Shown: one piece after another, positions 51,316-59,890 of the stretch
How the letters are laid out: each line of letters opens with the position of its first letter
How positions within the stretch are numbered: the first letter of the stretch is position 1
Origin: Cyanobium gracile_A
GTDB taxonomy: Bacteria; Cyanobacteriota; Cyanobacteriia; PCC-6307; Cyanobiaceae
Direction of reading: 5' to 3'
NCBI RefSeq assembly: GCF_034931305.1
Contig: NZ_JAYGHY010000009.1
Coordinates: forward strand, 18,284 to 82,283
DNA length: 64,000 bases
Made by a program: the position numbers and the translations under genes
The notes under the pieces: model-generated
Seen by the model: the letters and a program-made list of their open reading frames with translations, nothing else
What the model was told of the DNA's origin: nothing
Databases searched by the model: none

Positions 51316-52434
51316 GTGCCGTTTCCAAAAGCCATCGCCTTCTACCTACCCCAATACCACCCAATCCCAGAAAACGACGCCTGGTGGGGAAAGGGTTTCA
51401 CCGAGTGGAGGAATGTCGCCAAGGCTCGACCACTCTTTGCCCACCACTACCAGCCCCACCTTCCCGCCGATCTCGGCTTCTACGACCTGCGCCTGCCGGA
51501 AGCACGCTTGGCCCAGACGGAACTGGCGAGAAGCTACGGAATCCAGGGCTTCTGCTACTACCACTACTGGTTCAATGGCCGCAGGGTGTTGCAGCGACCC
51601 TTTGAAGATGTGCTGGCCTCTGGAGAACCAGACTTCCCCTTCTGCTTGTGCTGGGCGAACGAAAACTGGACGCGGCGCTGGGACGGATCCGACGATGAGA
51701 TTCTTCTGCAACAGAACTATTGCGAGCAGGACGACCATGACCATCTGATCTCCTTGCTGGAGGCCTTCCGGGACCCGCGCTATATCCGCATCGATGACAA
51801 ACCGCTCTTTCTTGTCTACCGCACCAGCGCCTTGCCGGATCCGGCGCGGACCGCAGCGATCTGGCGGACTCTTGCCCGAGACCATGGAATCGGAGATCTC
51901 CATCTCGTTTCCGTCGAATCAAAGGAGAGCGAAATACGCAATCCTCACGACTTCGGCTTTGATGCGGCTGTGGAGTTTCAGCCGTGCTGGCCGATGCTGG
52001 AATCGCTTCAAGGCCAGGCACCCAGCCTGCGGGAAAGGATCAAAGGCTTCCTCAAGAAGGAGTCACCCGGGAAGAGCATCCATCGAGTTGTCAGCTACCC
52101 GGAGGTCTGCAGGGCCGCCCTCGCCAGAGCCGTGCCGCCCTATCCCCGCTTCCCCTGCGTGACGCCATCCTGGGACAACACGGCGCGACGCCGCTGGGGA
52201 GGGATCGTCCTCCAGGATGCGACCCCGGAGCGCTATGGCCAATGGCTTCGGAAAACTGTGGAACAACTTCCCACCCGCGGGCTACCCGAGCCGGTGCTGT
52301 TCATCAACGCCTGGAATGAATGGGCGGAGGGCAACCACCTTGAGCCCGACCAACGCTGGGGTACCCGCTATCTGGAGGAGACCCTTTCGGCTCTCAGTGG
52401 CGGCGGGATTCAGTACGCATCCTGCATCTCATAA
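51316..52434 (+). CDS. WbsX-like (GH99-type fold) glycan protein
   Basis: WbsX-like proteins occur in O-antigen and rhamnan clusters and have a GH99-type TIM barrel; their chemistry is not settled. From GTG 51316 there are 372 residues. Family hallmarks are AFYLPQYHPIPEND near 6-19, WWGKGFTEWRNV, YGIQGFCYYHYWF near 75-87, LCWANENWTRRWDG near 110-123 and the final NAWNEWAEGNHLEPD. A TTG at 51292 would add eight residues. GC matches the core, unlike the preceding gene. Its last 25 bases overlap the end of ndhJ on the other strand. Confidence 0.88.
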   Translation: MPFPKAIAFYLPQYHPIPENDAWWGKGFTEWRNVAKARPLFAHHYQPHLPADLGFYDLRLPEARLAQTELARSYGIQGFCYYHYWFNGRRVLQRPFEDVLASGEPDFPFCLCWANENWTRRWDGSDDEILLQQNYCEQDDHDHLISLLEAFRDPRYIRIDDKPLFLVYRTSALPDPARTAAIWRTLARDHGIGDLHLVSVESKESEIRNPHDFGFDAAVEFQPCWPMLESLQGQAPSLRERIKGFLKKESPGKSIHRVVSYPEVCRAALARAVPPYPRFPCVTPSWDNTARRRWGGIVLQDATPERYGQWLRKTVEQLPTRGLPEPVLFINAWNEWAEGNHLEPDQRWGTRYLEETLSALSGGGIQYASCIS

Positions 52435-52967
52435 AAATCAGGCTGCACATAATCCTTCCGCAACGGGTAGCCCTTCCAGTCCTCTGGCATCAGTAGCCGC
52501 TTGGGATGGGGATGCCCATCGTAAGTGATGCCGAACATGTCGAAGGTTTCGCGCTCCTGCCAATCGGCGCCACGGAACAACCCATAGAGGCTGGGGATCG
52601 AAAGGGCACCGTCCCTGGGGAGGAACACCTTCAGGCGCACTTCCTCCGGGTGCACATCGGCTGGCAGCGGACCGTTGCCACCGGCCAGCGCCTCCAACTG
52701 ATCCAGCATCGCGGCCATCTTCACCAGGTGATAGAAGCTCACCAGCCTGCCGCCGGGACCCTCGTCGTAGCCACCCTGGCACTGCAGATAATCGAAACCG
52801 GCGGCCTTCAGCGCCGTGGCCACCAAGGGCAAAGCTGCGGGGTCGACCCCCAGCATCTCCACGCCTTCATGGTCGGGGCCTAGGGGCGAAGCATCAAAAC
52901 CCTGGCCCCCCAGCCAGGTGCCCACCGGTCCGGCGGCTGGGGGCGTGAGCGAGGATTCCTCAGGCAT
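52410..52967 (-). CDS. ndhJ: NAD(P)H-quinone oxidoreductase subunit J
   Basis: NdhJ is a peripheral-arm subunit of photosynthetic NDH-1, which supports cyclic electron flow and CO2 uptake. The 185-residue protein has the 30-kDa subunit signature with EETFD-like QERETFDMFGITYDGHPHPKRLLMPEDWKGYPLRKDY near 135-172 (quoted in part). Its start overlaps the ndhK end by 8 bases. The ndhC-ndhK-ndhJ order on this strand is the standard cyanobacterial and plastid operon. Confidence 0.97.
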   Translation of the reverse strand: MPEESSLTPPAAGPVGTWLGGQGFDASPLGPDHEGVEMLGVDPAALPLVATALKAAGFDYLQCQGGYDEGPGGRLVSFYHLVKMAAMLDQLEALAGGNGPLPADVHPEEVRLKVFLPRDGALSIPSLYGLFRGADWQERETFDMFGITYDGHPHPKRLLMPEDWKGYPLRKDYVQPDFYEMQDAY

Positions 52968-53703
52968 CGGTGGAGGGGGCGGTGGTGGTGGCGCTGACGG
53001 CGCTGGTCATGGGCAGGCCCGCAGCGGCGGCAAGGGCCGCCTGTTGAGTTTCGGCCCGCAGGTAGGCACCAGTGACGATCGGATCGATCCGCTTCATCTG
53101 GTGGGGAATGGTGCAGTAACGGTGGGTGGGGCGCAGGTTGCCGCGCTCGGCGAAGGTTTCGTTGCCCACCTTCTTACGCAGTTTGATCACCGCATCGAAG
53201 ATCGCCTCGGGCCGGGGCGGACAGCCCGGCAGGTAGAGATCCACGGGGATCAGCTTGTCGACACCCCGCACCGCCGTGGTGGAGTCGGCGGAGAACATGC
53301 CACCGGTGATCGTGCAGGCGCCCATGGCGATCACGTACTTGGGCTCCGGCATCTGCTCGTAGAGCCGCACCAGCGCCGGACCCATCTTCATCGTGACGGT
53401 GCCGGCCACGATCAGCAGGTCAGCCTGGCGCGGGCTGGAGCGGGGCACCAGGCCGAAGCGGTCGAAGTCAAAGCGGGAACCGATCAGGGCGGCGAACTCG
53501 ATGAAGCAGCAGGCCGTGCCATAGAGCAGCGGCCAGAGGCTGCTGAGACGGGCCCAGTTGTGCAGGTCGTCGAGGCTGGTGAGAATGATGTTCTCGGACA
53601 GGTCGGCGGTGACACCGGGGGCGCCCACGGGGCCGCAGCTGGCCTCGCGCAGGTCGCGAAGGGCATCGACGGACAGGGAGCCTGCAGGGGGAGTGAGGGT
53701 CAT
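52960..53703 (-). CDS. ndhK: NAD(P)H-quinone oxidoreductase subunit K
   Basis: NdhK (PSST homologue) carries the N2-type 4Fe-4S cluster of NDH-1. In 247 residues the cluster ligands are C65, C66 (GTACCFIEF), C130 (GACTITGG) and C161 (PGCPPRPE). The remaining sequence, including RSSPRQADLLIVAGTV, is typical. It lies between ndhC (13-base gap) and ndhJ (8-base overlap). Confidence 0.98.
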   Translation of the reverse strand: MTLTPPAGSLSVDALRDLREASCGPVGAPGVTADLSENIILTSLDDLHNWARLSSLWPLLYGTACCFIEFAALIGSRFDFDRFGLVPRSSPRQADLLIVAGTVTMKMGPALVRLYEQMPEPKYVIAMGACTITGGMFSADSTTAVRGVDKLIPVDLYLPGCPPRPEAIFDAVIKLRKKVGNETFAERGNLRPTHRYCTIPHQMKRIDPIVTGAYLRAETQQAALAAAAGLPMTSAVSATTTAPSTDA

Positions 53704-53716
53704 GGTGGGGGTGTGA

Positions 53717-54079
53717 TCAGCTCCACTCGAGGGCGCCCTTGCGCCAGGCGTAGGCCAGGGCCAGCACCAGGATGGAGATGAAGATCAGGGCCTCAATGAA
53801 GGCCAGCAAGCCCAGCCGGTGGAAGGCCACCGCCCAGGGATAGAGGAACACGGTCTCGACATCGAAAATGACGAAGACCAGGGCAAACATGTAATAGCGG
53901 ATGTTGAACTGGATCCAGGCACCGCCGATCGGCTCCATCCCCGACTCATAGGTGAGCTGGCGCTCCCCAGCTCGGCTCTTGGGAGCCAGCAGCTTGTTGG
54001 CCACCAGCGCCAGCACCGGGACCGCCGCTGAAATCAGCAGGAAGCCCAGAAAAGCGTCGTAGCCGGAGAGCACAAACAT
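53717..54079 (-). CDS. ndhC: NAD(P)H-quinone oxidoreductase subunit 3
   Basis: NdhC is a three-helix membrane subunit of NDH-1. ATG at 54079 gives 120 residues starting FVLSGYDAFLGFLLI. The conserved loop ERQLTYESGMEPIGGAWIQF near 42-61 and RYYMFALVFVIFDVETVFLYPW are diagnostic (the latter in part). The usual loop Cys before the ESG motif is absent, as in cyanobacterial forms. It is the promoter-proximal gene of ndhCKJ and is divergent from rubA across about 140 bases. Confidence 0.97.
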   Translation of the reverse strand: MFVLSGYDAFLGFLLISAAVPVLALVANKLLAPKSRAGERQLTYESGMEPIGGAWIQFNIRYYMFALVFVIFDVETVFLYPWAVAFHRLGLLAFIEALIFISILVLALAYAWRKGALEWS

Positions 54080-54222
54080 CGGCAGACCCAACCTGGCGCG
54101 CATTCTGCCACCTGCCTCCGGGGGCGGCGGTCGCCGCGACGACCGCTGGCGCAGCCCGTCCTGGGACGCCGCGGGGACTGGGGCCCCCGTCGATAGAGTC
54201 GTCTGGTATGGCCAGGCATGGG

Positions 54223-54609
54223 ATGAGCACGGAACAGCCCACGGAAATGCCCATCGAGGCGCCGATCGAGGCGCCTGAAGCCGTCGTCGACGACCCCGCC
54301 ACCCACCGCTTCGAGTGCCGCAGCTGCGGCTTCGTCTACGACCCAGGTGAAGGGGTCAAGAAGCTGGCGATTCCCGCCGGCACCTCCTTCCTCGACCTCG
54401 ACCCCGTGGGCTTCCGCTGCCCCGTCTGCCGCAGCCGGGTGGGCGCCTTCAAGGACATCGGCCCCCGCAACAAGCCCAGCGGTTTCGAGGAGAACCTCAA
54501 CTTCGGTCTGGGGGTGAACCGCCTCACCCCCGGCCAGAAGAACGTGCTGATCTTCGGCGGTTTCGCCCTGGCGTTCGCCTTCTTCCTCTCCCTTTACTCC
54601 CTGCGTTGA
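54223..54609 (+). CDS. rubA: Membrane-anchored rubredoxin RubA
   Basis: RubA is needed for assembly of photosystems in cyanobacteria. The 128-residue protein from ATG 54223 has rubredoxin iron ligands C32, C35, C66 and C69 and a C-terminal membrane helix (about 104-124, VLIFGGFALAFAFFLSLY). The first 25 residues are acidic and Pro-rich. An upstream ATG (54208) would add five residues. Its TGA overlaps the next ATG (TGATG), coupling it to ycf48, and the psbEFLJ genes follow: a photosystem II assembly locus. Confidence 0.95.
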   Translation: MSTEQPTEMPIEAPIEAPEAVVDDPATHRFECRSCGFVYDPGEGVKKLAIPAGTSFLDLDPVGFRCPVCRSRVGAFKDIGPRNKPSGFEENLNFGLGVNRLTPGQKNVLIFGGFALAFAFFLSLYSLR

Positions 54610-55637
54610 TGCCAGTGCTGATGGCCTTCCTCCGCCCGCTGCGACCCCTGCTCAGCCTGGCGCTCTCGCTCGTGCTCGCCTTCGGTCTGACGGGCTGCGT
54701 CACCACCGGCCTGCCCACGGCGGCAGCCAGCCCCTGGCAGTCGGTTCCCCTGGACACCCGCTCCAACCCCCTCGACGTCGCCTTCACCAGCACCGACCAC
54801 GGCTTCCTGGTGGGCAGCAACCGGCTGATCATGGAAACCGACGACGGTGGTGCCAGCTGGCAGGAGCGGGCCCTTGATCTGCCCGAGGAGGAGAACTTCC
54901 GCCTGATCAGCATCGATTTCAGAGGCGATGAGGGCTGGATCGTGGGCCAGCCAGGCCTGCTGTTGCACAGCGACGATGCCGGCAAGAGCTGGAGCCGGCT
55001 GCTGCTCGACACCAAGCTCCCGGGTGAGCCGTACCTGGTCACGGCCCAGGGGCCGAACAGCGCCGAGCTGGCCACCAACGTGGGTGCCGTGTACCGCACC
55101 GCCGATGCCGGCTCCAGCTGGCAGGCCCTGGTGGGTGACGCGGCCGGCGCCATCCGCGATCTGCGCCGCAGCCCCATGGGCGACTACGTCAGCGTCAGCA
55201 GCCTCGGCAACTTCTTCGCCACCTGGGAACCCGGCCAGCCCGCCTGGCAGGTGCATCAGCGGGTCAGCAGCCAGCGGCTGCAGTCGATGGGCTTCCAGCC
55301 CGACGGCCATCTCTGGATGGTCGCCCGGGGAGCCCAGCTCCGCTTTGACGGTGATCCGAGCACCGCCGAAACCACCGAGAGCGGCGACTGGAGCAAGCCC
55401 GTGATCCCGATCACCAACGGCTACGGCTACCTCGACATGGCCTGGGATCCCCGCGGCGCCATCTGGACCGGCGGCGGCAACGGCACCCTGCTGGTGAGCA
55501 ACGATGCCGGCGCCAGCTGGCAGAGGGATCCGGTGGGCAGCGAACAGCCCACCAACTTCTCGCGGATCGTCTTTGCCCCCGGTGGCAAGGGCTTCGTCCT
55601 GGGGGAGCGGGGCGTGCTGCTGCGCTGGGTGGGCTGA
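54609..55637 (+). CDS. ycf48: Photosystem II assembly factor Ycf48
   Basis: Ycf48/HCF136 binds early D1 and stabilises photosystem II reaction-centre assembly in the lumen. The 342-residue protein has a signal peptide with lipobox LTGC (C30) and then the seven-bladed propeller with repeated DxGxSW-type turns (DDGGASW, DDAGKSW, ADAGSSW, NDAGASW). These four are visible from about residue 78 to 302. ATG 54609 overlaps the rubA stop; ATG 54621 is an alternative. It is followed by psbE after 87 bases. Confidence 0.96.
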   Translation: MPVLMAFLRPLRPLLSLALSLVLAFGLTGCVTTGLPTAAASPWQSVPLDTRSNPLDVAFTSTDHGFLVGSNRLIMETDDGGASWQERALDLPEEENFRLISIDFRGDEGWIVGQPGLLLHSDDAGKSWSRLLLDTKLPGEPYLVTAQGPNSAELATNVGAVYRTADAGSSWQALVGDAAGAIRDLRRSPMGDYVSVSSLGNFFATWEPGQPAWQVHQRVSSQRLQSMGFQPDGHLWMVARGAQLRFDGDPSTAETTESGDWSKPVIPITNGYGYLDMAWDPRGAIWTGGGNGTLLVSNDAGASWQRDPVGSEQPTNFSRIVFAPGGKGFVLGERGVLLRWVG

Positions 55638-55695
55638 ACTGCGTCCCTCTGTAACCAACCCCCCGCACCGCCGGCGGTGGCCCCCGGTCGACCCC

Positions 55696-55701
55696 TAGGA
55701 T
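55696..55701 (+). promoter_or_regulatory. Possible -10 element for psbE
   Basis: TAGGAT lies 24 bases before the psbE ATG, inside the gap after ycf48. No clear -35 is visible, so this is tentative. Confidence 0.3.
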
Positions 55702-55724
55702 CTTCGGGCTGAACGCTTGTTGCT

Positions 55725-55979
55725 ATGGCTGCCGGCTCCACAGGGGAACGCCCGTTCTTCGAGATCATCACAAGCATCCGCTACTGGGTCATCCACGCGG
55801 TGACACTGCCGGCCATCTTCCTGGCGGGCTTCATGTTCGTGTCCACCGGCCTGGCCTACGACGCCTTCGGCACGCCCCGTCCGGATGCTTACTTCCAGGC
55901 CCAGGAAACCAAGGCTCCCGTTGTGAGCCAGCGTTACGAGGGCAAGAGCAGCCTTGATCTGCGCCTCCAGGAACCATGA
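55725..55979 (+). CDS. psbE: Cytochrome b559 subunit alpha
   Basis: PsbE with PsbF forms the haem-binding cytochrome b559 of photosystem II. The 84-residue protein has haem ligand H24 in RYWVIHAVTLP, one membrane helix (about 21-40) and the lumenal tail with GTPRPDAYF. It begins the psbE-psbF-psbL-psbJ operon and its TGA overlaps the psbF ATG (ATGA). Confidence 0.98.
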   Translation: MAAGSTGERPFFEIITSIRYWVIHAVTLPAIFLAGFMFVSTGLAYDAFGTPRPDAYFQAQETKAPVVSQRYEGKSSLDLRLQEP

Positions 55980-56113
55980 CCCAGTCCACCGCCCCCACCA
56001 CGCCGCGCAACTATCCGATCTTCACGGTGCGTTGGCTGTCCGTCCACGCCCTCGGCATCCCCACGGTTTTCTTCCTGGGTGCCCTGGCCGCCATGCAGTT
56101 CGTCCGTCGCTGA
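55976..56113 (+). CDS. psbF: Cytochrome b559 subunit beta
   Basis: The 45-residue protein has haem ligand H24 in RWLSVHALGIPTVFFLGA and ends MQFVRR, as in all PsbF proteins. The ATG overlaps the psbE stop by four bases. Seven bases separate it from psbL. Confidence 0.98.
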   Translation: MTQSTAPTTPRNYPIFTVRWLSVHALGIPTVFFLGALAAMQFVRR

Positions 56114-56120
56114 GACATCC

Positions 56121-56240
56121 ATGCAGCGCAATTCCAACCCCAACAATCTGCCGGTCGAACTGAACCGCACCAGCCTCTACCTAGGCCTGCTGTTCGTGTT
56201 CGTCATCGGCATCCTCTTCTCCAGCTACTTCTTCAACTGA
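56121..56240 (+). CDS. psbL: Photosystem II protein L
   Basis: PsbL is a 39-residue single-helix subunit at the dimer interface of photosystem II. It begins MQRNSNPNNLPVELNRTSLY and ends SSYFFN, the standard ends. It lies between psbF and psbJ in the operon. Confidence 0.98.
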   Translation: MQRNSNPNNLPVELNRTSLYLGLLFVFVIGILFSSYFFN

Positions 56241-56258
56241 TCGGGAGGCACCCCATCC

Positions 56259-56459
56259 ATGAGCGGCAAGAAATCCTCACTTCCTGACGGCCGTATTCCC
56301 GACCGCCTTCCCGATGGCCGCCCGGCCGTGGCCTGGAAGAGCCGTTGGACCGAAGGGGTTCTGCCCCTCTGGATGGTCGCCACCGCCGGCGGCATGGCCG
56401 TCATCTTCGTGGTCGGCCTGTTCTTCTACGGTTCCTACGTGGGCGTCGGTTCGGCCTGA
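56259..56459 (+). CDS. psbJ: Photosystem II protein J
   Basis: PsbJ is a single-helix subunit that affects electron flow from QA to the plastoquinone pool. The 66-residue protein has the usual N-terminal SGKKSSLPDGRIPDRLPDGRPA (in part), then one helix and the terminal FFYGSYVGVGSA. GGGAGG lies about 12 bases upstream. A strong terminator follows the gene. Confidence 0.97.
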   Translation: MSGKKSSLPDGRIPDRLPDGRPAVAWKSRWTEGVLPLWMVATAGGMAVIFVVGLFFYGSYVGVGSA

Positions 56460-56491
56460 TCCAGCCCGGCGGCACGTCTCCTCAGATCTCT

Positions 56492-56523
56492 GGACGCTCC
56501 AAGTAACGGGAGCGTCCTTTTTT
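56492..56523 (+). terminator. Rho-independent terminator of psbEFLJ
   Basis: GGACGCTCC and GGAGCGTCC form a perfect 9-bp stem around an 8-base loop, followed directly by six T. It lies 32 bases after psbJ and before the convergent hisS. Confidence 0.9.
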
Positions 56524-56555
56524 CTGGCGTCCTTTTTTTTCGCGTCGGTCTCCCC

Positions 56556-57878
56556 TCAGGCGTTGAGCTGATCGAGGCTGAGCGCCAGGAAGTCCGTCTC
56601 GCTCAGGTGGCGATCCGTCTGTCCCGTCCCCCCATCGCCTGGCCGCCCCCCGTCGCCCGCAGCCAGGGGCATCAGCCGCACGGATCCATTGGCCGCTTCC
56701 TCATCCCCCAGCAGCAGCGCCCAGCGGGCCCCACTGCGGCGGGCCCGCTTCAGCTGCTTGTCAAAGCCTGCGCCTGAGAGATCCACCTGAACAGCCAGCG
56801 GCTCCCCGGGCCGATGGCGACACTGACGGGCCAGCCGCATGGCGTAGGCCTCGCCCTCCACCCCCCGGCTCACCACATAGAGGTCCGGCGCCGCGCCGGG
56901 GCGTTGTTCTCCGGCCTCGCCCTGCTGCGCCTGGCTGAGCAGCAACACCAGCCGCTCCATGCCCAGGGCCCAGCCGACGGCAGGCGTGGGGGGACCGCCC
57001 AGCTGCTCCACCAGCCCGTCGTAGCGGCCACCACCGCAGACGGTGGCCTGGGCCCCCAGCTGGCTGCTGGTGATCTCGAAGGCGGTGTGGCCGTAGTAGT
57101 CGAGGCCGCGCACCAGGCGGGGATTGAGCCGGAAGGGGATGGCGAGGGCCTCGAGGCCCTGCCGCACCCGCAGGAAGCGCTCGCGGCTCTCGTCACCGAG
57201 GGCGTCGGCCAGGGTGGGGGCCCCGGCCAGCAGGGCCTGGGTCTGGGCGTTCTTGGAATCGAGCACCCGCAGGGGGTTGGTGCTGATGCGCTGTTGGGAG
57301 TCGGGATCCAGATCCCCGCGATGGGCCTCCAGCCAGGCCACCAGATCGCTGCGGTAGCGCAGGCGGTCGTCGGAACTGCCCAGGGAGTTGAGCTCCAGCG
57401 ACAGGCCGCCCACCCCCAGATCCATCAGCAGATCCCAGGCAATGGCGATGGCCTCCACGTCGCTGCGCGGATCGGCATGACCAAGAAACTCCAGACCGAT
57501 CTGGTGAAATTGCCTCTGCCGACCCGCCTGGGGCCGTTCGTAGCGGAACATCGGGCCGCCGTACCAGAGCCGCTGGGGCCCCTGGGCCACCAGGCCATGC
57601 TGGATGGCGGCCCGCACCACAGAGGCCGTGCCCTCCGGCCGCAGGGTGCAGTGGCGCTCGCCACGATCCTCGAAGCTGTACATCTCCTTGCCCACCACGT
57701 CGGTGGCCTCACCGATGCCCCGGGCGAACAGCTCGGTCACCTCCAGCAGCGGCGTGCGGATCTCTTCGACAGCGGCCCGACGGAAGTGGTCCCGAGCGGT
57801 GGCTTCGATCCGCTGCCAGAAGGGGGTCTGACCGGGCAGCAGGTCGACCATGCCCCGCAGGCTCTGGAGCGGTTTCAA
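56556..57878 (-). CDS. hisS: Histidyl-tRNA synthetase
   Basis: This class II synthetase charges tRNA-His. The 440-residue protein begins QSLRGMVDLLPGQTPFWQ, with motif 2 as FRYERPQAGRQRQFHQIG near 111-128, the histidine-binding LVRGLDYYGHTAFE near 259-272, motif 3 WALGMERLVLLL near 305-316, and a C-terminal anticodon-binding domain. It lies 45 bases downstream of the UDP-glucuronate epimerase gene on the same strand. Confidence 0.97.
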   Translation of the reverse strand: MKPLQSLRGMVDLLPGQTPFWQRIEATARDHFRRAAVEEIRTPLLEVTELFARGIGEATDVVGKEMYSFEDRGERHCTLRPEGTASVVRAAIQHGLVAQGPQRLWYGGPMFRYERPQAGRQRQFHQIGLEFLGHADPRSDVEAIAIAWDLLMDLGVGGLSLELNSLGSSDDRLRYRSDLVAWLEAHRGDLDPDSQQRISTNPLRVLDSKNAQTQALLAGAPTLADALGDESRERFLRVRQGLEALAIPFRLNPRLVRGLDYYGHTAFEITSSQLGAQATVCGGGRYDGLVEQLGGPPTPAVGWALGMERLVLLLSQAQQGEAGEQRPGAAPDLYVVSRGVEGEAYAMRLARQCRHRPGEPLAVQVDLSGAGFDKQLKRARRSGARWALLLGDEEAANGSVRLMPLAAGDGGRPGDGGTGQTDRHLSETDFLALSLDQLNA

Positions 57879-57923
57879 GACGGTGCGGATCGGCAGCGAT
57901 TCATTGTGCCCGAAGGGGTCGGC

Positions 57924-58952
57924 TCAGGTGCCGTGGAACTCCTTGAACCAGGCGGCGAAACGCTCGATCCCCGCCTCGATCGGAGTGGAGGGGCGGAACC
58001 CCACCCAGGCCGCCAGGGCCGTGGTGTCGGCCGCGGTGGCCGGCACGTCGCCGGGCTGCATGGGCTGAAGATCCATGATCGCGGGGCGTCCGAGGGCCTG
58101 CTCCAGCAGGGCGATGAACTGCAGCAGGGGCACCGGCTGGGCATTGCCGATGTTGAAGATCCGGTGCGGGGCGGCGGCGGTGGCCGGGTTGGGATGCAGC
58201 GGATCGAAGCCAGGATCCGCCGTGGCGGGCTTGTCGAGGCAGCGGATCACCCCTTCGACGATGTCGTCGATGTAGGTGAAATCCCTCTCCATTCGGCCGT
58301 GGTTGAACACCCGGATCGGTTCACCCGCGAGGATCGCCTTGGCGAACAGCATCGGCGCCATGTCGGGCCGCCCCCAGGGGCCATAGACGGTGAAAAAGCG
58401 CAGGCCGGTGGCCGGCAGGCCATAGAGATGGCTGTAGGTGTGGGCCATCAGTTCATTCGCCTTCTTGGTGGCCGCATACAGGCTCACCGGATGGTTGACC
58501 GGATCCTGCTCCGAGAAGGGCATGTGGCGGTTGCCGCCGTAGATCGAGCTGCTCGACGCGTACACCAGATGCTCCACGGCCCCATGGCGGCAAGCCTCGA
58601 GAATCGAGCCAAAGCCCACCAGGTTGCTCTGGATGTACAGCGACGGGTTGTCGATCGAGTGGCGCACACCGGCCTGGGCGGCCAGATGCAGCACCCGGGC
58701 GGGCCGCTCGGCGGCGAACAGCGCTGCGACCCCTTCAGAGTCCACCAGGTCGAGGTGGTGGAAGCGGAAGGCCCCCGGTGGGGCCAGAGCCTCAAGCCGC
58801 TCCAGCCGGGCCCGCTTCAGGGCCGGGTCGTAGTAGGAGTTGAGATTATCGAGCCCGATCACCCGATCGCCTCGCGCCAGGAGCTGCTCGGCTACAGCCC
58901 CTCCGATGAAGCCGGCAACCCCGGTGACGAGGATCGTTGCCTGCGCCGTCAA
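57924..58952 (-). CDS. UDP-glucuronate 4-epimerase (SDR family)
   Basis: This 342-residue extended SDR most resembles CapI/GAE, which converts UDP-glucuronate to UDP-galacturonate. It has the NAD loop GVAGFIGGAV at 11-20, LDNLNSYYDPALKRARLERL (in part), the catalytic Y-x3-K in LYAATKKANELMAH near 155, and RFFTVYGPWGRPDM, the block typical of GAE. The gene overlaps the UDP-xylose synthase end by four bases, and both follow the UDP-glucose dehydrogenase gene, so substrate supply is local. Confidence 0.9.
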   Translation of the reverse strand: MTAQATILVTGVAGFIGGAVAEQLLARGDRVIGLDNLNSYYDPALKRARLERLEALAPPGAFRFHHLDLVDSEGVAALFAAERPARVLHLAAQAGVRHSIDNPSLYIQSNLVGFGSILEACRHGAVEHLVYASSSSIYGGNRHMPFSEQDPVNHPVSLYAATKKANELMAHTYSHLYGLPATGLRFFTVYGPWGRPDMAPMLFAKAILAGEPIRVFNHGRMERDFTYIDDIVEGVIRCLDKPATADPGFDPLHPNPATAAAPHRIFNIGNAQPVPLLQFIALLEQALGRPAIMDLQPMQPGDVPATAADTTALAAWVGFRPSTPIEAGIERFAAWFKEFHGT

Positions 58953-59890
58953 TGACCGTCCCGCAAGCGTTCACGGAAATAGGCGATGGTGGGCTCCAGT
59001 CCCTCGTCCAGGCTCACCTTCGGCTCCCAGCCCAGCAGGTCCCGGGCCAGGTCGATGACGGGCTGACGCTGCAAGGGATCGTCCTGGGGCAACGGCTGGG
59101 TGGTGAGCTCCAGACCGGGCTGAATGCGGTCCCGAACCCGTTCGGCCAACTGACGAATGGTGAATTCGCCTGGATTGCCGATGTTGATCGGGCCGGTGTG
59201 ATCGCCGTTCATCAGCCGGATCATGCCCTCGATCAGATCATCCACGTAGCAGAAGGAACGGGTCTGGCTGCCATCGCCATAGAGGGTGAGGGAATGACCC
59301 TGCAAGGCCTGCACGATGAAGTTGCTCACCACCCGACCATCGTCGGGGAGCATGCGGGGACCGTAGGTGTTGAAGATCCGCATGACCCGGATTTCGGTGC
59401 CGTGCATGCGCTGGTAGTCGAAACAGAGGGTCTCGGCGATGCGCTTGCCTTCGTCGTAGCAGGAGCGGATGCCGATGGTATTGACGCAACCCCGGTAGCT
59501 CTCGGGCTGGGGGTGCACCTCTGGATCGCCGTACACCTCGCTGGTGCTGGCCAGCAGCAACCGGGCCCCGACGCGGCGCGCCAGACCGAGCATGTTGTAG
59601 GTGCCCAGGAAGCTGGTCTTGGCCGTCTTGATCGGATTCGACTGGTAGTGCACCGGCGAGGCCGGGCAGGCGAGGTGCCAGATCCTGTCGACTTCCAGCC
59701 GGATCGGCTCGGTGACGTCGTGGCGGATCAGTTCAAAGTTGGCGTGGCCCAGCCAGTGGCGGATGTTGTCCTTGCGGCCGGTATAAAAGTTGTCGAGGCA
59801 AATCACCTCCTCACCGGCCTCCATCAGCCGGTCGACCAGGTGGGAGCCAAGGAAGCCGGCCCCACCGGTGATCAGATTGCGGCGCGTCAC
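58949..59890 (-). CDS. UDP-glucuronate decarboxylase (UDP-xylose synthase)
   Basis: UXS oxidises and decarboxylates UDP-glucuronate to UDP-xylose. The 313-residue SDR has GGAGFLGSHL at 9-18, FYTGRKDNIRHWLGH near 36-50, LACPASPVHYQ, and catalytic S-Y-x3-K with SCYDEGKRIAE near 146-156. The ending RNTYGPRM-like IFNTYGPRML is also typical. It starts immediately after the Ugd stop with no gap, and overlaps the epimerase gene by four bases. Confidence 0.95.
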   Translation of the reverse strand: MTRRNLITGGAGFLGSHLVDRLMEAGEEVICLDNFYTGRKDNIRHWLGHANFELIRHDVTEPIRLEVDRIWHLACPASPVHYQSNPIKTAKTSFLGTYNMLGLARRVGARLLLASTSEVYGDPEVHPQPESYRGCVNTIGIRSCYDEGKRIAETLCFDYQRMHGTEIRVMRIFNTYGPRMLPDDGRVVSNFIVQALQGHSLTLYGDGSQTRSFCYVDDLIEGMIRLMNGDHTGPINIGNPGEFTIRQLAERVRDRIQPGLELTTQPLPQDDPLQRQPVIDLARDLLGWEPKVSLDEGLEPTIAYFRERLRDGH

